Source: an uncultured bacterium (lineage in GTDB: Bacteria > Verrucomicrobiota > Kiritimatiellia > PWTM01). From it: a DNA stretch of 64,000 nucleotides. Location: assembly GCA_938010045.1 (NCBI GenBank), contig CALLFZ010000034.1, forward strand, positions 62,001 through 126,000. Direction: 5' to 3'. The translations under genes and the position numbers were made by a program. The notes beneath the pieces are model-generated. The model saw only the letters and a program-made list of their open reading frames with translations, was not told the origin of the DNA and searched no databases. Positions 1-9,400 of this stretch are shown here, in pieces. Position 1 is the stretch's first letter, and each line of letters begins with the position of its first letter.

Positions 1-710
1 GGCTCGCCCTGCGCGACGATGCGCCCGCCGTGGAGCAGCCACACCTCGTCGCAAAACTCCTCGACCGTCTGCAGCGCGTGCGAGACGAACAGCAGCGTGC
101 GCCCTTCCCGCTGGAGCCGGCGGATGCGATCGAGACATTTCAACTGAAACGCAACGTCGCCGACCGCCAGCACCTCGTCCACGAGCAGGATGTCGGGCTC
201 GGCCTCGGCGGCCACGGCGAACGCGAGCCGCACATACATGCCGCTCGAATAGTGCCGCACCGGCTCGCCGATGAACCGGTCGAGCCCCGAGAACTCGATG
301 ATGCGATCGGTGCGCCGTCGCAATTCGTCGCGCGGAATGCCCAGCACCGCGCCGTTGAGCTGGATGTTCTCAAGCCCGGTGAGGTCCGGATGAAAGCCAG
401 CGCCCAGCTCGAGCAGTGAGCAGATCCGACCGCGCGCGACCACGCGGCCGGTCGTCGGCGTGATCGTGCCCGCGACCAGCCCGAGCAGCGAACTCTTGCC
501 CGCGCCGTTGGGACCGATCACGCCGATGGTGCGCCCGCGCGGCACCGCAAAGGTCGCGTCGCGCAGCGCCCAGAACTCGGCGGGCGCGTGGCCGCGAACC
601 GCATCGCGGACGCGCCCGAACAGAGTCGGCGGCCCGATGCCACGCACGCGATAGCGCTTGCCGAGCCCCTCTGCCTCGATCGCCGGAATCGTTGAACCGT
701 TACCGCTCAC
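1..710 (-). CDS. wzt: Wzt-type polysaccharide ABC exporter, ATP-binding subunit (3' end beyond window)
   Basis: ATPase subunit of an ABC-2 exporter that would drive export of a lipid-linked polysaccharide across the inner membrane together with the permease encoded immediately upstream. The 236 visible codons show Walker A GPNGAGKSS (residues 66-74), the signature HYSSGMYVRLAFA, the Walker B/D-loop ILLVDEVLAVGD and a switch histidine in LLFVSHAL. The SSGM form of the signature is characteristic of the Wzt/TagH/RfbE group. The gene runs off the left edge, so a C-terminal O-antigen-binding domain cannot be judged. The chosen GTG lies 7 bp after the permease stop. A purine-rich GGGGAG is only 2 nt upstream, so the exact start is uncertain. 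It is the fourth visible gene of a coupled operon. Confidence 0.93.
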   Translation of the reverse strand, partial: MSGNGSTIPAIEAEGLGKRYRVRGIGPPTLFGRVRDAVRGHAPAEFWALRDATFAVPRGRTIGVIGPNGAGKSSLLGLVAGTITPTTGRVVARGRICSLLELGAGFHPDLTGLENIQLNGAVLGIPRDELRRRTDRIIEFSGLDRFIGEPVRHYSSGMYVRLAFAVAAEAEPDILLVDEVLAVGDVAFQLKCLDRIRRLQREGRTLLFVSHALQTVEEFCDEVWLLHGGRIVAQGE

Positions 711-717
711 AACTCCC

Positions 718-1566
718 CTAGAGCAGGTCCGCAAAATGCCGCTGGGCACGCCGGAACACGAGCACCCCGACCCCGAGGATCACCGCGGGCCACGCGAGCG
801 AGGCCGCGGAGGCCCAGCTCCACGGATACGCCGCGCCCTTCAGCAGACACGCCCGCGCCGCCGTGAACAGCGACATCAACGGATTCAACCAGAGCCACGG
901 CGCCCAACCGGGCCGCGCCTGCACAACGGCGGAGGCGAACTCCAGGTCGTACATCACTGGGCTCACAAAAAACCAGGCGCTCAGAAGCACGCCGACCAAG
1001 TGCTGCGTATCGCGCAAGTGCACATGAGCGGCGGAGAGGATCAGGGCCAAACCCAGGTTCAGCGCTGTGAGCCCCGCCACGACCAGCGGCCAGGCCAGCC
1101 AACCGCGCAGGCTCCACTCCGCGCCGCCCAACGCCGCCAGCAGCACGGTCTGAACCACAACGCTGACCAGATATTGCACCAGGTGCGCCGCCACCGCCGA
1201 AGCGGGCAGTAGCATCCGTGGAAACAAGACCTTTTTCACGAGGTTCGCGTTCGACGTGACCGCGAGCATGCCGCCCTGCACGCACTGCGCGGTGTATTGC
1301 CATGCGAACACCCCCACCAGCACCCGCTCGATGGCCACGCGCTGCCCCGCGAGGATCCGAAGGAACACCGTGTAGATGCCAGCCATGAACAGCGGGACGA
1401 GCACCGCCCAGACAAACCCGACCACGGACCCCTTGTAGCGCCCCTTGAGCTCGCGGGCGACGAGCGCGCGAAACATGTCCCAACCCGCCCCCGTCCGCCA
1501 GGGCGACGGCGACACGCGCGCGCCACGCGGATCGTTCACCAGTACGGCACCCAGATCCACACTCAT
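718..1566 (-). CDS. wzm: Wzm-type polysaccharide ABC exporter, permease
   Basis: Membrane subunit (282 aa) of the ABC-2 polysaccharide exporter. It has the family layout: an N-terminal amphipathic stretch with LVARELKGRYKGSVVGF, then about six hydrophobic segments, including MAGIYTVFLRIL and a C-terminal PAVILGVGVLVF. The WLNPLMSLFTAAR motif before the last helices is typical of Wzm/TagG proteins. The ATG at 1566 overlaps the stop of the upstream gene (ATGA), which indicates translational coupling. The frame stays open 43 codons further upstream, but that stretch is Arg/Ala-rich antisense-like sequence and was left out. Paired with the Wzt ATPase at 1-710. Confidence 0.93.
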   Translation of the reverse strand: MSVDLGAVLVNDPRGARVSPSPWRTGAGWDMFRALVARELKGRYKGSVVGFVWAVLVPLFMAGIYTVFLRILAGQRVAIERVLVGVFAWQYTAQCVQGGMLAVTSNANLVKKVLFPRMLLPASAVAAHLVQYLVSVVVQTVLLAALGGAEWSLRGWLAWPLVVAGLTALNLGLALILSAAHVHLRDTQHLVGVLLSAWFFVSPVMYDLEFASAVVQARPGWAPWLWLNPLMSLFTAARACLLKGAAYPWSWASAASLAWPAVILGVGVLVFRRAQRHFADLL

Positions 1567-2087
1567 GGCCGCGCCGCCTCCTCGCGCCGCGCCGGCGACT
1601 CGAGCGTGAGCACTGCGCGCGCGCGCGTGGAGCCCGCGTCGAGCGCCTGCAGGCGCAGCGCCGATACGCGCCACGGTGGCCGGCTCGTCGCACACGCCTG
1701 CAGAAACGCCGACACGGCGTCCAGCGGAACGTCCGCCATGGCCAGGTCCACTTGTGTAATCCTCCAGTGCGCGTCGAGCGCGACCTCACGAGTGGCCGAG
1801 AGCACGGGCGGCGGCAAACCCGGAGCCGCGCCCGCAAACAAATCGAGCGGCGACCGTCCCGTCGGCGACGCGGCACAGGCCGAGTCCAACGCCCGTAGGT
1901 GCGGAGTATACCGTCGTGCGCTCTCCGCGATGCGGTCGAGTTCACGCAGATCCGCTCGAAGCGCTTCGCCGCGGGAGCGGCGCTCGGGCACCACCGCGAG
2001 CTCGAGCCAGAGCACACTGAGCACCGAAGCGATCGCCACGCCGCCGGCCGCCGCCGGCAACACCACCTCGCGGACCCAAGGCTTCAC
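1563..2087 (-). CDS. PilO/GspM-like single-pass membrane protein
   Basis: A 174-aa protein with one N-terminal hydrophobic segment (about residues 8-32) followed by a charged helical linker (PERRSRGEALRADLRELDRI) and a small alpha/beta C-terminal part. This is the usual architecture of PilO/GspM inner-membrane partners of type IV pilus and type II secretion systems. Sequence identity alone would not identify it. The call rests on size, topology and its position directly after a PilMN/GspL-like gene. The start is GTG at 2087, overlapping the upstream stop (GTGA), and its own stop overlaps the permease ATG. Unusually, its downstream partners are polysaccharide export genes rather than other secretion genes. 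Confidence 0.6.
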   Translation of the reverse strand: MKPWVREVVLPAAAGGVAIASVLSVLWLELAVVPERRSRGEALRADLRELDRIAESARRYTPHLRALDSACAASPTGRSPLDLFAGAAPGLPPPVLSATREVALDAHWRITQVDLAMADVPLDAVSAFLQACATSRPPWRVSALRLQALDAGSTRARAVLTLESPARREEAARP

Positions 2088-3481
2088 CGCCGGGTTCCCT
2101 CGACAACGAAGGGGGTGCGACCGTCCGGCCGTGCCGGTCCCGCCTCGGTCTTCGCCTCGTAGCCGAGCATCCGAAGAAACTCCTCCGGCCGACGCGCGGC
2201 ATCGCGGTCCGGCGCGCTGCCCTCGAGCCGCACCGCCCGATCGGATAGCTCCACGACCTCCAGATGGATCTGCGCCGGCCCGGCGAGACGAAGCAAACCG
2301 GCGAGCGACGCGGTCTGTGGAGGCTGAAACAGGCGGTCCAGCGGCGCCAGCGCCGCCAACTGCCGTTCCACCGATTCCCGAGCCATCCGGACTTCAAGCC
2401 CACGCTGTACACGACCCAGTCCACCCACTTCGCGCGCGCGGCGCTCCAACTGCGCTGCCCAATCGCGCTCGCGCTGCGCGAGGGTCGAAATCCGGCGGGC
2501 CTCGACCCCCAGAAGCATAACCGAAGCCGCGATCAGCCCACCGGCAGCCAGGACCGCGACCCGATCCCGTGCCCGGCGAACGTCGGCCGGCAGTTCATCC
2601 TGCGTCAGCAGATTGGTCTGCCGCAGTTTCCCCTCCACAGCGCGCAGGGCAAGCGTCCGCGCGAGCGCAGTCTCCGGTTCCCTCGAAATCAACACGCGGC
2701 CAGCCAGTCCCAGACCCCGCCGCTCCGCCATCGTTTGCGACCACAGGGCGACCCTCTCCGCAGGACGGCCCATCCAGATCCAGCATTCACGCTCAACGCA
2801 TCGTCCGGCCGTCGCGGTTCGGAACATCAAATCCGCACGGTTCCATGCGTCCGCATCATGGGCCTCCGCAGGGGGTTCACGAACGGTGACCGCCCCCTCC
2901 AGCCCCGTGTCTCCCCCAACCGCGCAGACCCATCGCTCCAGGGTCGCGTGCACCACCATCCGCATTTCGCCCGGCGCCGGCTCCCCGAATTCGCGGCACG
3001 CCGAGTCCCACGCCGCGATCGCCTCCACGTCCAGGGCCGTCGGCGCCACCCCCATCGCCGCCAGCTCCGCGAGACGCCGATCCAGAGCCTCCCGCCGAAT
3101 CACCGCCGCGAGCGCCTCCGTGCCATCGCCCACCCGACGCCACTCGGACAACACGACCGCGCAATCCTCGATCCGGAACGGCAATTGCACGTCCAGCAGC
3201 GAGACCAACACCTTTCGCGCCCGAGCCGGTCCCATCTTCGGAGCGACCATTCGCCGAACGATCGTCTCCGCGGCCGGCGCCGCGGCCGTCACGGCACGCC
3301 GCACGGGTGACACTCGCGACATGGCGGCGCCAATCCCCGCGAAGTCCGCGCCGCCAGCGGTCGCATCCGCGTCCACCGCGCCGACCGTTTCGCTCACGAC
3401 ACGGCCCCAGCGGCGTTCCGCGCGGACCGCCACCCACCCCGATGCGTCCGCGTCGATCCCAAAACTGATGGTCGAACACAT
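2084..3481 (-). CDS. PilM-PilN / GspL-like assembly-platform protein
   Basis: A 465-aa protein with an N-terminal actin/PilM-like half (SFGIDADASGWVAVRA at the start, DVQLPFRIEDCAVV in the middle, ALDVEAIAAWDSA), a single transmembrane segment at about residues 307-327, then a coiled-coil linker and a PilN-like C-terminal domain. This matches GspL, or a PilM-PilN fusion, which recruits the assembly ATPase of a pilus or type II secretion machine. The ATG at 3481 was chosen because the PilM fold begins right there. The 62 codons of open frame upstream are Arg-rich and cross a good promoter (3499-3527). First gene of the operon, coupled by GTGA to the PilO/GspM-like gene. No GspE, GspF or pseudopilin gene is in this window. 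Confidence 0.65.
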   Translation of the reverse strand: MCSTISFGIDADASGWVAVRAERRWGRVVSETVGAVDADATAGGADFAGIGAAMSRVSPVRRAVTAAAPAAETIVRRMVAPKMGPARARKVLVSLLDVQLPFRIEDCAVVLSEWRRVGDGTEALAAVIRREALDRRLAELAAMGVAPTALDVEAIAAWDSACREFGEPAPGEMRMVVHATLERWVCAVGGDTGLEGAVTVREPPAEAHDADAWNRADLMFRTATAGRCVERECWIWMGRPAERVALWSQTMAERRGLGLAGRVLISREPETALARTLALRAVEGKLRQTNLLTQDELPADVRRARDRVAVLAAGGLIAASVMLLGVEARRISTLAQRERDWAAQLERRAREVGGLGRVQRGLEVRMARESVERQLAALAPLDRLFQPPQTASLAGLLRLAGPAQIHLEVVELSDRAVRLEGSAPDRDAARRPEEFLRMLGYEAKTEAGPARPDGRTPFVVEGTRR

Positions 3482-3498
3482 CGAACTTCTGCCGCGCG

Positions 3499-3527
3499 CA
3501 TATATCCCGCCGACGGCCCCCTGTCGA
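3499..3527 (-). promoter_or_regulatory. Predicted sigma70-type promoter of the PilMN/wzm-wzt operon
   Basis: On the minus strand TCGACA (rc of 3522-3527), a 17-bp spacer and TATATG (rc of 3499-3504) lie 17 nt before the ATG at 3481. The predicted leader is about 10 nt without a clear Shine-Dalgarno sequence. It is divergent from the promoter at 3651-3679. Confidence 0.45.
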
Positions 3528-3650
3528 GCCGCGGCCGCGGACCGCCGGTGTAGCCATCCGGGGTCATGGCCGAAACGGTGAACCGGCCGCGCCCATCGCG
3601 GCCAGTCCAAGATCGCCCACATCCGGCGCCCAACGAACTGTCGCCGCTCC

Positions 3651-3679
3651 TTGAACATCTGCGGCAAATCGGCTAAACG
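3651..3679 (+). promoter_or_regulatory. Predicted promoter, GH95 gene (possible leaderless start)
   Basis: TTGAAC (3651-3656), a 17-bp spacer and TAAACG (3674-3679). The -10 box ends 6 nt before TTG 3686 and 9 nt before ATG 3689, leaving no room for a ribosome-binding site. One of a recurring set of such arrangements in this window. Confidence 0.4.
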
Positions 3680-3688
3680 CCCAAATTG

Positions 3689-6406
3689 ATGGCTCGTTCA
3701 CCGCCGTGTCGCCGCTGGCTTCGCGTCTCGCCGGCCCGATGGGCCTCGTCGCCGCTCGCCGCGGTGCTCGCGCTGATGATGCGGCGAGCCGAAGCGCAGA
3801 CGCTGGCGGCAATACCCGACCCCTCCGACGTGCCGGACCGAGTCGTGTGGGCCGATTTTCTCGCGCGCCACGATCTCGTCTGGGAACGGTTGCCCACCCA
3901 GTGGCACGACGGCGCGTTCACGGGCAATGGGCGGATGGGCGCGATGATGTACGCCCACACCAACCGATGGCTATGCGCGGACCTCGGGCATTCCGAAGTG
4001 ACCGACCGCGGCAATCGGATCGCGATCGGTACCTTCGCGCTGCGAACGGCCGGTTCACCCTTGGGCGGTTCGATGCGGTTGAATCTATGGAACGCCGACG
4101 TCACCGCCACGCAGATCACCGATCGCGGCCGGATCGTCTGGCGCGCATTCACCTCCGCCACCCACCCCGTTCATGCCATCGCGTGGCAGACCGACGGCGC
4201 CGAATCGGTCGATCCCATTTTCCTTCATGCACCCGCGGTGGACGCGCGCAAGGTCCACCGCGGCGAGCCCCTCGGGCCCGACGACCTCAATCCCCCACCG
4301 CAGCACAACGAGGAGGGGCCGGTGAGAACCCTCCGACAGCCGTTGCGGCACGGCGGTGGCTATGCGCTCGCATGGATCGTTTGCCCGCGCGAACACGGTG
4401 GCGAACTGTTTTGGTCCCTCATTCCCCGCCCTGACCCCGCCGCCGCCGCAATCAACGTCGCGCGCGCCACCGCCGCCGGATGGTCGGCGCTCGAACGCGA
4501 ACACCGCGCCTGGTGGCACGACTGGTGGCCGCGCCACTTCCTCTCCATTCCGGACACGCGCCTCGAAAGCTTCTATTGGATCCAGATCTACAAACTCGGT
4601 TCCGCCGCGCGTCCCGATGGGCCGGCCATTGATCTGATGGGCCCCTGGTTTCGCTCAACCCCCTGGCCCCGCTTTTGGTGGAACCTGAACATCCAGCTCA
4701 CCTACTGGCCAGTCTATGCCGCCAACCGGCTCGACGTCGGGGAATCGCTCCTCCGGATGCTCGACCGGGGCCAGTCCAACCTCATCGCGAACGTGCCCGA
4801 AGCGTTTCGCCACGACTCCGCCGCCATCGGCCGCACGTCGGATCACGACTGCCGCGGACCCGCGGGGGCCGAGTTCGGCAACCTCACCTGGGCCCTGCAC
4901 AACGTGTGGCTTCACTACCGCCACGCCGGCGACGAGGCACTGCTCCGCGACCGGCTATACCCCTGGCTGCGGCGTGCCGCCGCCTGGATGATCCATCAGC
5001 TCCACCCCGGCGAGGACGGGCGTCTTCATTTTCCAGAGGATGTTTCGCCGGAATACCCGGACCGGGCTCCGGACACGCACTACAATCTCGCGCTGCTGCG
5101 CTGGGCGTTGTCCACACTCATCGCCGCCCACGAGCGGCTCGGCCTCGACGACCCCGCCGCGCCGCGTTGGCGCGAGACGCTCGCACGCCTAGCCCCGCTG
5201 CCAGTGGACGATCGAACCGGCTTCATGATCGGCGCCGGCGTGCCGCTCGCGAAGTCTCACCGCCACTTCTCGCACCTGCTGGCCTTCTACCCGCTGCATC
5301 TCTACGACCCCGAACACCCCGCCCACCGTCCTCTTCTTGAACGCTCGCTCGATCACTGGATCGGGCTCAAAGGCGCGCACCAGGGCTATTCTCTGACGGG
5401 CGCCGCGGCGATGTCTGCCTGGCTCGGCCGCGCAGACGATGCCGCTTCATGGCTCGACCGTTTTCTTGAGCGCTATGTGAAGCCCAACACGATGTATCTC
5501 GAAGCCGGGCCGGTGATCGAAACGCCGCTGTCCGCGGCCGCCTCCGTGCACGAACTGCTACTCCAATCCTGGTGCATGGAACCGTTCGGCGTTCGTCTGC
5601 GCGTGTTCCCGACCGTGCCATCCGCTTGGGCCGACGTCGTGATCCGCGATCTGCGCGCGGAAGGCGCATTTCTCGTTTCTGCGCGCCGTCGCGGAGGCGT
5701 CACGCGCTGGATTCGGGTGCACTCCCTGGCCGGCGCCCCCTGCCGGATCCGCACCGGCTGGACCGGTCCCGTCGAGGCGCGCGGGCCCCGCTCGTTCGCG
5801 GTCACCCGTGCGACCGATGAACACGGCCGACCAATCACCGTGGTGGATCTGCGCGCGGGGGAACGAGTCCTGCTCTTCCCATCGGCTGAACCGCCCACCG
5901 CCGCTGACCTGGCCATCGAACCGGTCGCGCCGGACGACGACCGCCTCAATTGGTTTGGCTCGCCCAAGGCGCCATGGGTGCGCGCGGACGCTCGCGGCCG
6001 CCTGCGGCTGAACGCCGCATCGGCCGCCCTCGAGGGACCGCGGCTGCTCCTCGAGCATAAATCCCCCGCCGGCAACATCGGCGGCTGGACCCATCCCGAA
6101 GCCTGCATCACCTGGCGCGCCCGGGTTCCGCGCGCCGGTTCGTGGAGCGCGCGACTCCGCGCCGCCGGACCAGCCGCGTCGCTCCGACTCGTGATCCGCC
6201 GCGCGGAGTCCGCCCGGGACGGCGAGGAGCCGATCGTCGTCGGGATCGCCTCCCCCGCGACCGGCGCCTACGATCGCTTCGACGAGGGGCCCCCGGCGCG
6301 ATTCTCTTTGCCCGAAGCCGGAGCATGGACCTTTCGGCTTGAGACGGCCGGTGCCCGAGCTCCGGGCGTGAACATCGAACATGTGGAGCTGTCTCCGGAT
6401 GAGTAA
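3689..6406 (+). CDS. GH95-family glycoside hydrolase (alpha-L-fucosidase type), secreted
   Basis: A 905-aa exported enzyme of the glycoside hydrolase 95 family, whose characterised members are mainly alpha-1,2-L-fucosidases and a few alpha-L-galactosidases. After an Arg-rich N-terminal signal region ending near AEAQ, the N-terminal domain carries the family motif DGAFTGNGRMGAMMY. The (alpha/alpha)6 barrel carries WNLNIQLTYWPVY (about residue 330; the two Asn of N-L-N match the family's catalytic asparagines), SPEYPDRAPDTHYN (about 453, candidate acid Glu) and HQGYSLTGAAAMSAW (about 565). A C-terminal beta region follows. ATG 3689 is preferred over TTG 3686, but the promoter spacing fits either. 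It overlaps the next gene by 8 nt. Substrate is inferred only; the nearby sulfatases and rhamnosidase suggest sulfated fucose/rhamnose polysaccharides. Confidence 0.85.
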   Translation: MARSPPCRRWLRVSPARWASSPLAAVLALMMRRAEAQTLAAIPDPSDVPDRVVWADFLARHDLVWERLPTQWHDGAFTGNGRMGAMMYAHTNRWLCADLGHSEVTDRGNRIAIGTFALRTAGSPLGGSMRLNLWNADVTATQITDRGRIVWRAFTSATHPVHAIAWQTDGAESVDPIFLHAPAVDARKVHRGEPLGPDDLNPPPQHNEEGPVRTLRQPLRHGGGYALAWIVCPREHGGELFWSLIPRPDPAAAAINVARATAAGWSALEREHRAWWHDWWPRHFLSIPDTRLESFYWIQIYKLGSAARPDGPAIDLMGPWFRSTPWPRFWWNLNIQLTYWPVYAANRLDVGESLLRMLDRGQSNLIANVPEAFRHDSAAIGRTSDHDCRGPAGAEFGNLTWALHNVWLHYRHAGDEALLRDRLYPWLRRAAAWMIHQLHPGEDGRLHFPEDVSPEYPDRAPDTHYNLALLRWALSTLIAAHERLGLDDPAAPRWRETLARLAPLPVDDRTGFMIGAGVPLAKSHRHFSHLLAFYPLHLYDPEHPAHRPLLERSLDHWIGLKGAHQGYSLTGAAAMSAWLGRADDAASWLDRFLERYVKPNTMYLEAGPVIETPLSAAASVHELLLQSWCMEPFGVRLRVFPTVPSAWADVVIRDLRAEGAFLVSARRRGGVTRWIRVHSLAGAPCRIRTGWTGPVEARGPRSFAVTRATDEHGRPITVVDLRAGERVLLFPSAEPPTAADLAIEPVAPDDDRLNWFGSPKAPWVRADARGRLRLNAASAALEGPRLLLEHKSPAGNIGGWTHPEACITWRARVPRAGSWSARLRAAGPAASLRLVIRRAESARDGEEPIVVGIASPATGAYDRFDEGPPARFSLPEAGAWTFRLETAGARAPGVNIEHVELSPDE

Positions 6407-9400
6407 ACGGTCCGCCATGCTCGCCGTTCTGGCGGCGGTGGTCAGCGCGTTCGCGGCCTCCGACTCTCGTTCTCTCGCTTTCGCTTCCGCACCGTCTCCC
6501 CGCGGCGTGCGTGATGCGATCGCCGATCTCATCGCCGAATTTGGGCCGGCTTACCCTCGGGGCGGTGAGTGGCTGCAACGTGCGGATGCCCTTCTCACAC
6601 GGTGGGAGGCCACAACGAACGATTCGGACCGCGCCGCGCTCGCCGCAGAGGTCGCCGCCCTGCAGCGCGAGGCGCTCACCGCCCATCCGTTGCTCCGCGG
6701 TCTGCGTATCCTCGCGTTACGGCGCGCCGTGGCCTCCAACCGCGAACTCCGTGGCGCCGCCCTTGGCCTGCCGCAAAACTGGCAGGGCAATTGCGCGCTG
6801 CCCCGCCCCGGTCCTGCCACAGAGATCGTCATGCTCAATCTCGAACGGCCGGACGCGCCTCCCGAACGCATCTGGGCCCCCGAATCCCCCGCGATGATCG
6901 CGGACTTGGACCTTCACTTCGACGGTCGCCGCCTTCTCTATTCGGCCCCACTGGGTCCCTCCCGATCCTGGCAGATCTTCGAACTCAATCTCGACTCCCG
7001 CCAGGTCCGCCAGGTCACGACCGGCTTCCCCCCTTCTTGCGATCAATACGATCCCTGCTACCTCCCCGACGATGACATCCTATTTGCCTCCACCGCCTGC
7101 ATCGCCGGTGTTCCGTGCGTTGGCGGATCCACGCGCGTCGCCAACCTGTTTCGATGCCGCCCCGATGGTTCAGCCGTGCGCCAGCTCTGCTTCGATCAGG
7201 AACACAATTGGTGCCCGACCCTTCTCGAGGATGGCCGTGTCCTGTATACCCGCTGGGAGTACACCGACACGCCCCATTACTTCACGCGCCTTCTCTTCAC
7301 CATGAATCCGGATGGCACCCGTCAGCGCGCCCTCTACGGCAGCAACTCGTACTGGCCCAACTCCGTCTTTTATGCCCGTCCGATTCCCGGCCAGCCGGGC
7401 CGACTCGTCGCCATCGTTTCCGGTCATCATGGCGTTGCCCGCATGGGCGAACTCGTCCTGTTCGACATGACTCGCGGCGATCGCGACGCCGAGGGTGCCG
7501 TGCAGCGGATTCCGGGCCGCGGCGATCCCGTTCGCCCTCTCACCGCCGATCAACTCGTTGACCATTCCTGGCCCAAGTTCGTTCATCCGTTTCCCCTTGC
7601 CGATCCCGAAACCGGTGCCGGCGCCGGCAAGTACTTCTTGACCGCGATGAAGCCCTCCCCCGACCGCCCTTGGGGACTTTGGCTGGTGGATGTATTCGAC
7701 AACCTCGTGCCGTTGCGCGAAGAGGACAACGTCGCGTGGTTCGAACCCGTTCCCTGGCGCCCCTCCCGTCGCCCGCCCATCATTCCGCCCGCCGTCCACC
7801 CCGACCGTGACGATGCGCTCGTGCTGATTCACGACGTGTACCTCGGCGAACCGATGCGCGGGGTACCGCGGGGCACGGTTCGCGCGCTCCGCGTGTTCGC
7901 CTACCACTACGCGTTTCCCGGCACGGGCGGACATCTCGACATCGGCATCGACGGCCCCTGGGACGCCCGCCGCATCCTGGGGACCGTCCCCGTCGAGCCC
8001 GACGGCTCCGCATTCTTCCGCGTTCCCGCCAACACGCCCATCGCGCTGCAGCCCCTCGATGCAGAGGGACGGGCCGTCCAGATCATGCGCTCGTGGTTCA
8101 CCGCAATGCCCGGCGAACACGTCTCCTGCTTCGGCTGTCACGAACGCAACGCGGAACTGGCTCCGACTACCCCCCGCGCCGCCTTCCTTCGCACCCCCTC
8201 GGCCATCGAGCCGTGGCATGGTCCTCCGCGCCCGTTCTCGTTCCGACGCGAAGTGCAGCCCGTGCTCGACCGCCGCTGCGTCGGCTGCCACAACGGCTCC
8301 GCCCCCGACCGTCCCGATGTCCGGCTCCACGGCTCTGCTCGCTTCCGAAACTTCACGCCCTCCTACGTCGCACTTCACCCCTACGTCAACCGCCCCGGTC
8401 CGGAGAGCGATTACCGCCCTCGCCCCCCGATGGACCACCACGCCGACACGAGCGAACTCGTCCGCCTCCTGCGCAAAGGACACCACGGCGTGAGCCTGGA
8501 TCCCGAGGAGTGGGACCGCCTCGTCACTTGGATTGATCTCAACGTGCCCGACCACGGCACATGGACCGAGCAAACCGGACGCCCGCGCACCCAGTGGGCC
8601 GACCTGCGGCTGCAACTGCGCACAGAGCACGCCGGCCGTCCGGAGGACTGGGAGCTCTATCCGAACGAACCCGCACCGTCGCCCGCCTTCGAACCGCCAC
8701 CACCCCGCGCGCGCTCCACCACTCGCCGCTTGGAATCGGCCACCGCTCCCCCCTCCGAATCAACCCCACTCGCCGTCCGCCGCATCGAAGTGGCCCCCGG
8801 GCTCGCCCTCGAGATGGTTCGGCTCCCCGCCGGTACCGCCCTCATCGGATCCGACGAGGGCGCGGACGACGAATCCCCCGCCCATCGGGTCGAGATCCGC
8901 CAATCCTTCTGGATCTCGCGCCACGAAATCCCCAATGCGCTCGTTCGCCTCCACGACCCCACCCACGATTCGGGCTCGATCAGCCTGTTCAACAAAGACC
9001 ACTCCGCTCCCGGCCTCCCGGCCGATCAACCGCAACAGCCCGCCATCCGCATCTCGTGGCATGCTGCGCGCGCCGTGTGCCGCTGGCTATCCGAGCGTAC
9101 CGGCGGCACGTTCGACCTGCCCACCGAGGCGCAGTGGGAGTATGCCGCGCGGGCAGGCCGCACTTCCCCCATGTGGTATGGCACTCTCGCGGACGATTTC
9201 TCCGAGTTCGACAACCTCGCCGACGTCTCGCTTCTGAAGTTGCTCATCCGGGACTCCCCGCCGTGGCTGCCCCACATCCCGACGGCCAACGACCGAGCCA
9301 CTGGCCCTGCGCCGGTGGGCCGCTACCGCCCGAACCCGTGGGGACTCCACGACATGCACGGCAACGTCGCCGAATGGACCCGCTCCCTCTACCGTCCGTA

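Noticed and set aside
3606-3610. TCCAA half-site upstream of the GH95 gene
   Set aside because: No TTGGA partner 3 bp away and no second copy 32 bp away, so it does not qualify as the paired operator.
7170-8630. 486-codon open frame on the minus strand
   Set aside because: Lies wholly antisense to the HZS-alpha-like gene, whose haem and propeller motifs are unambiguous; the antisense product has no recognisable motif. Long antisense frames are expected at this GC content.
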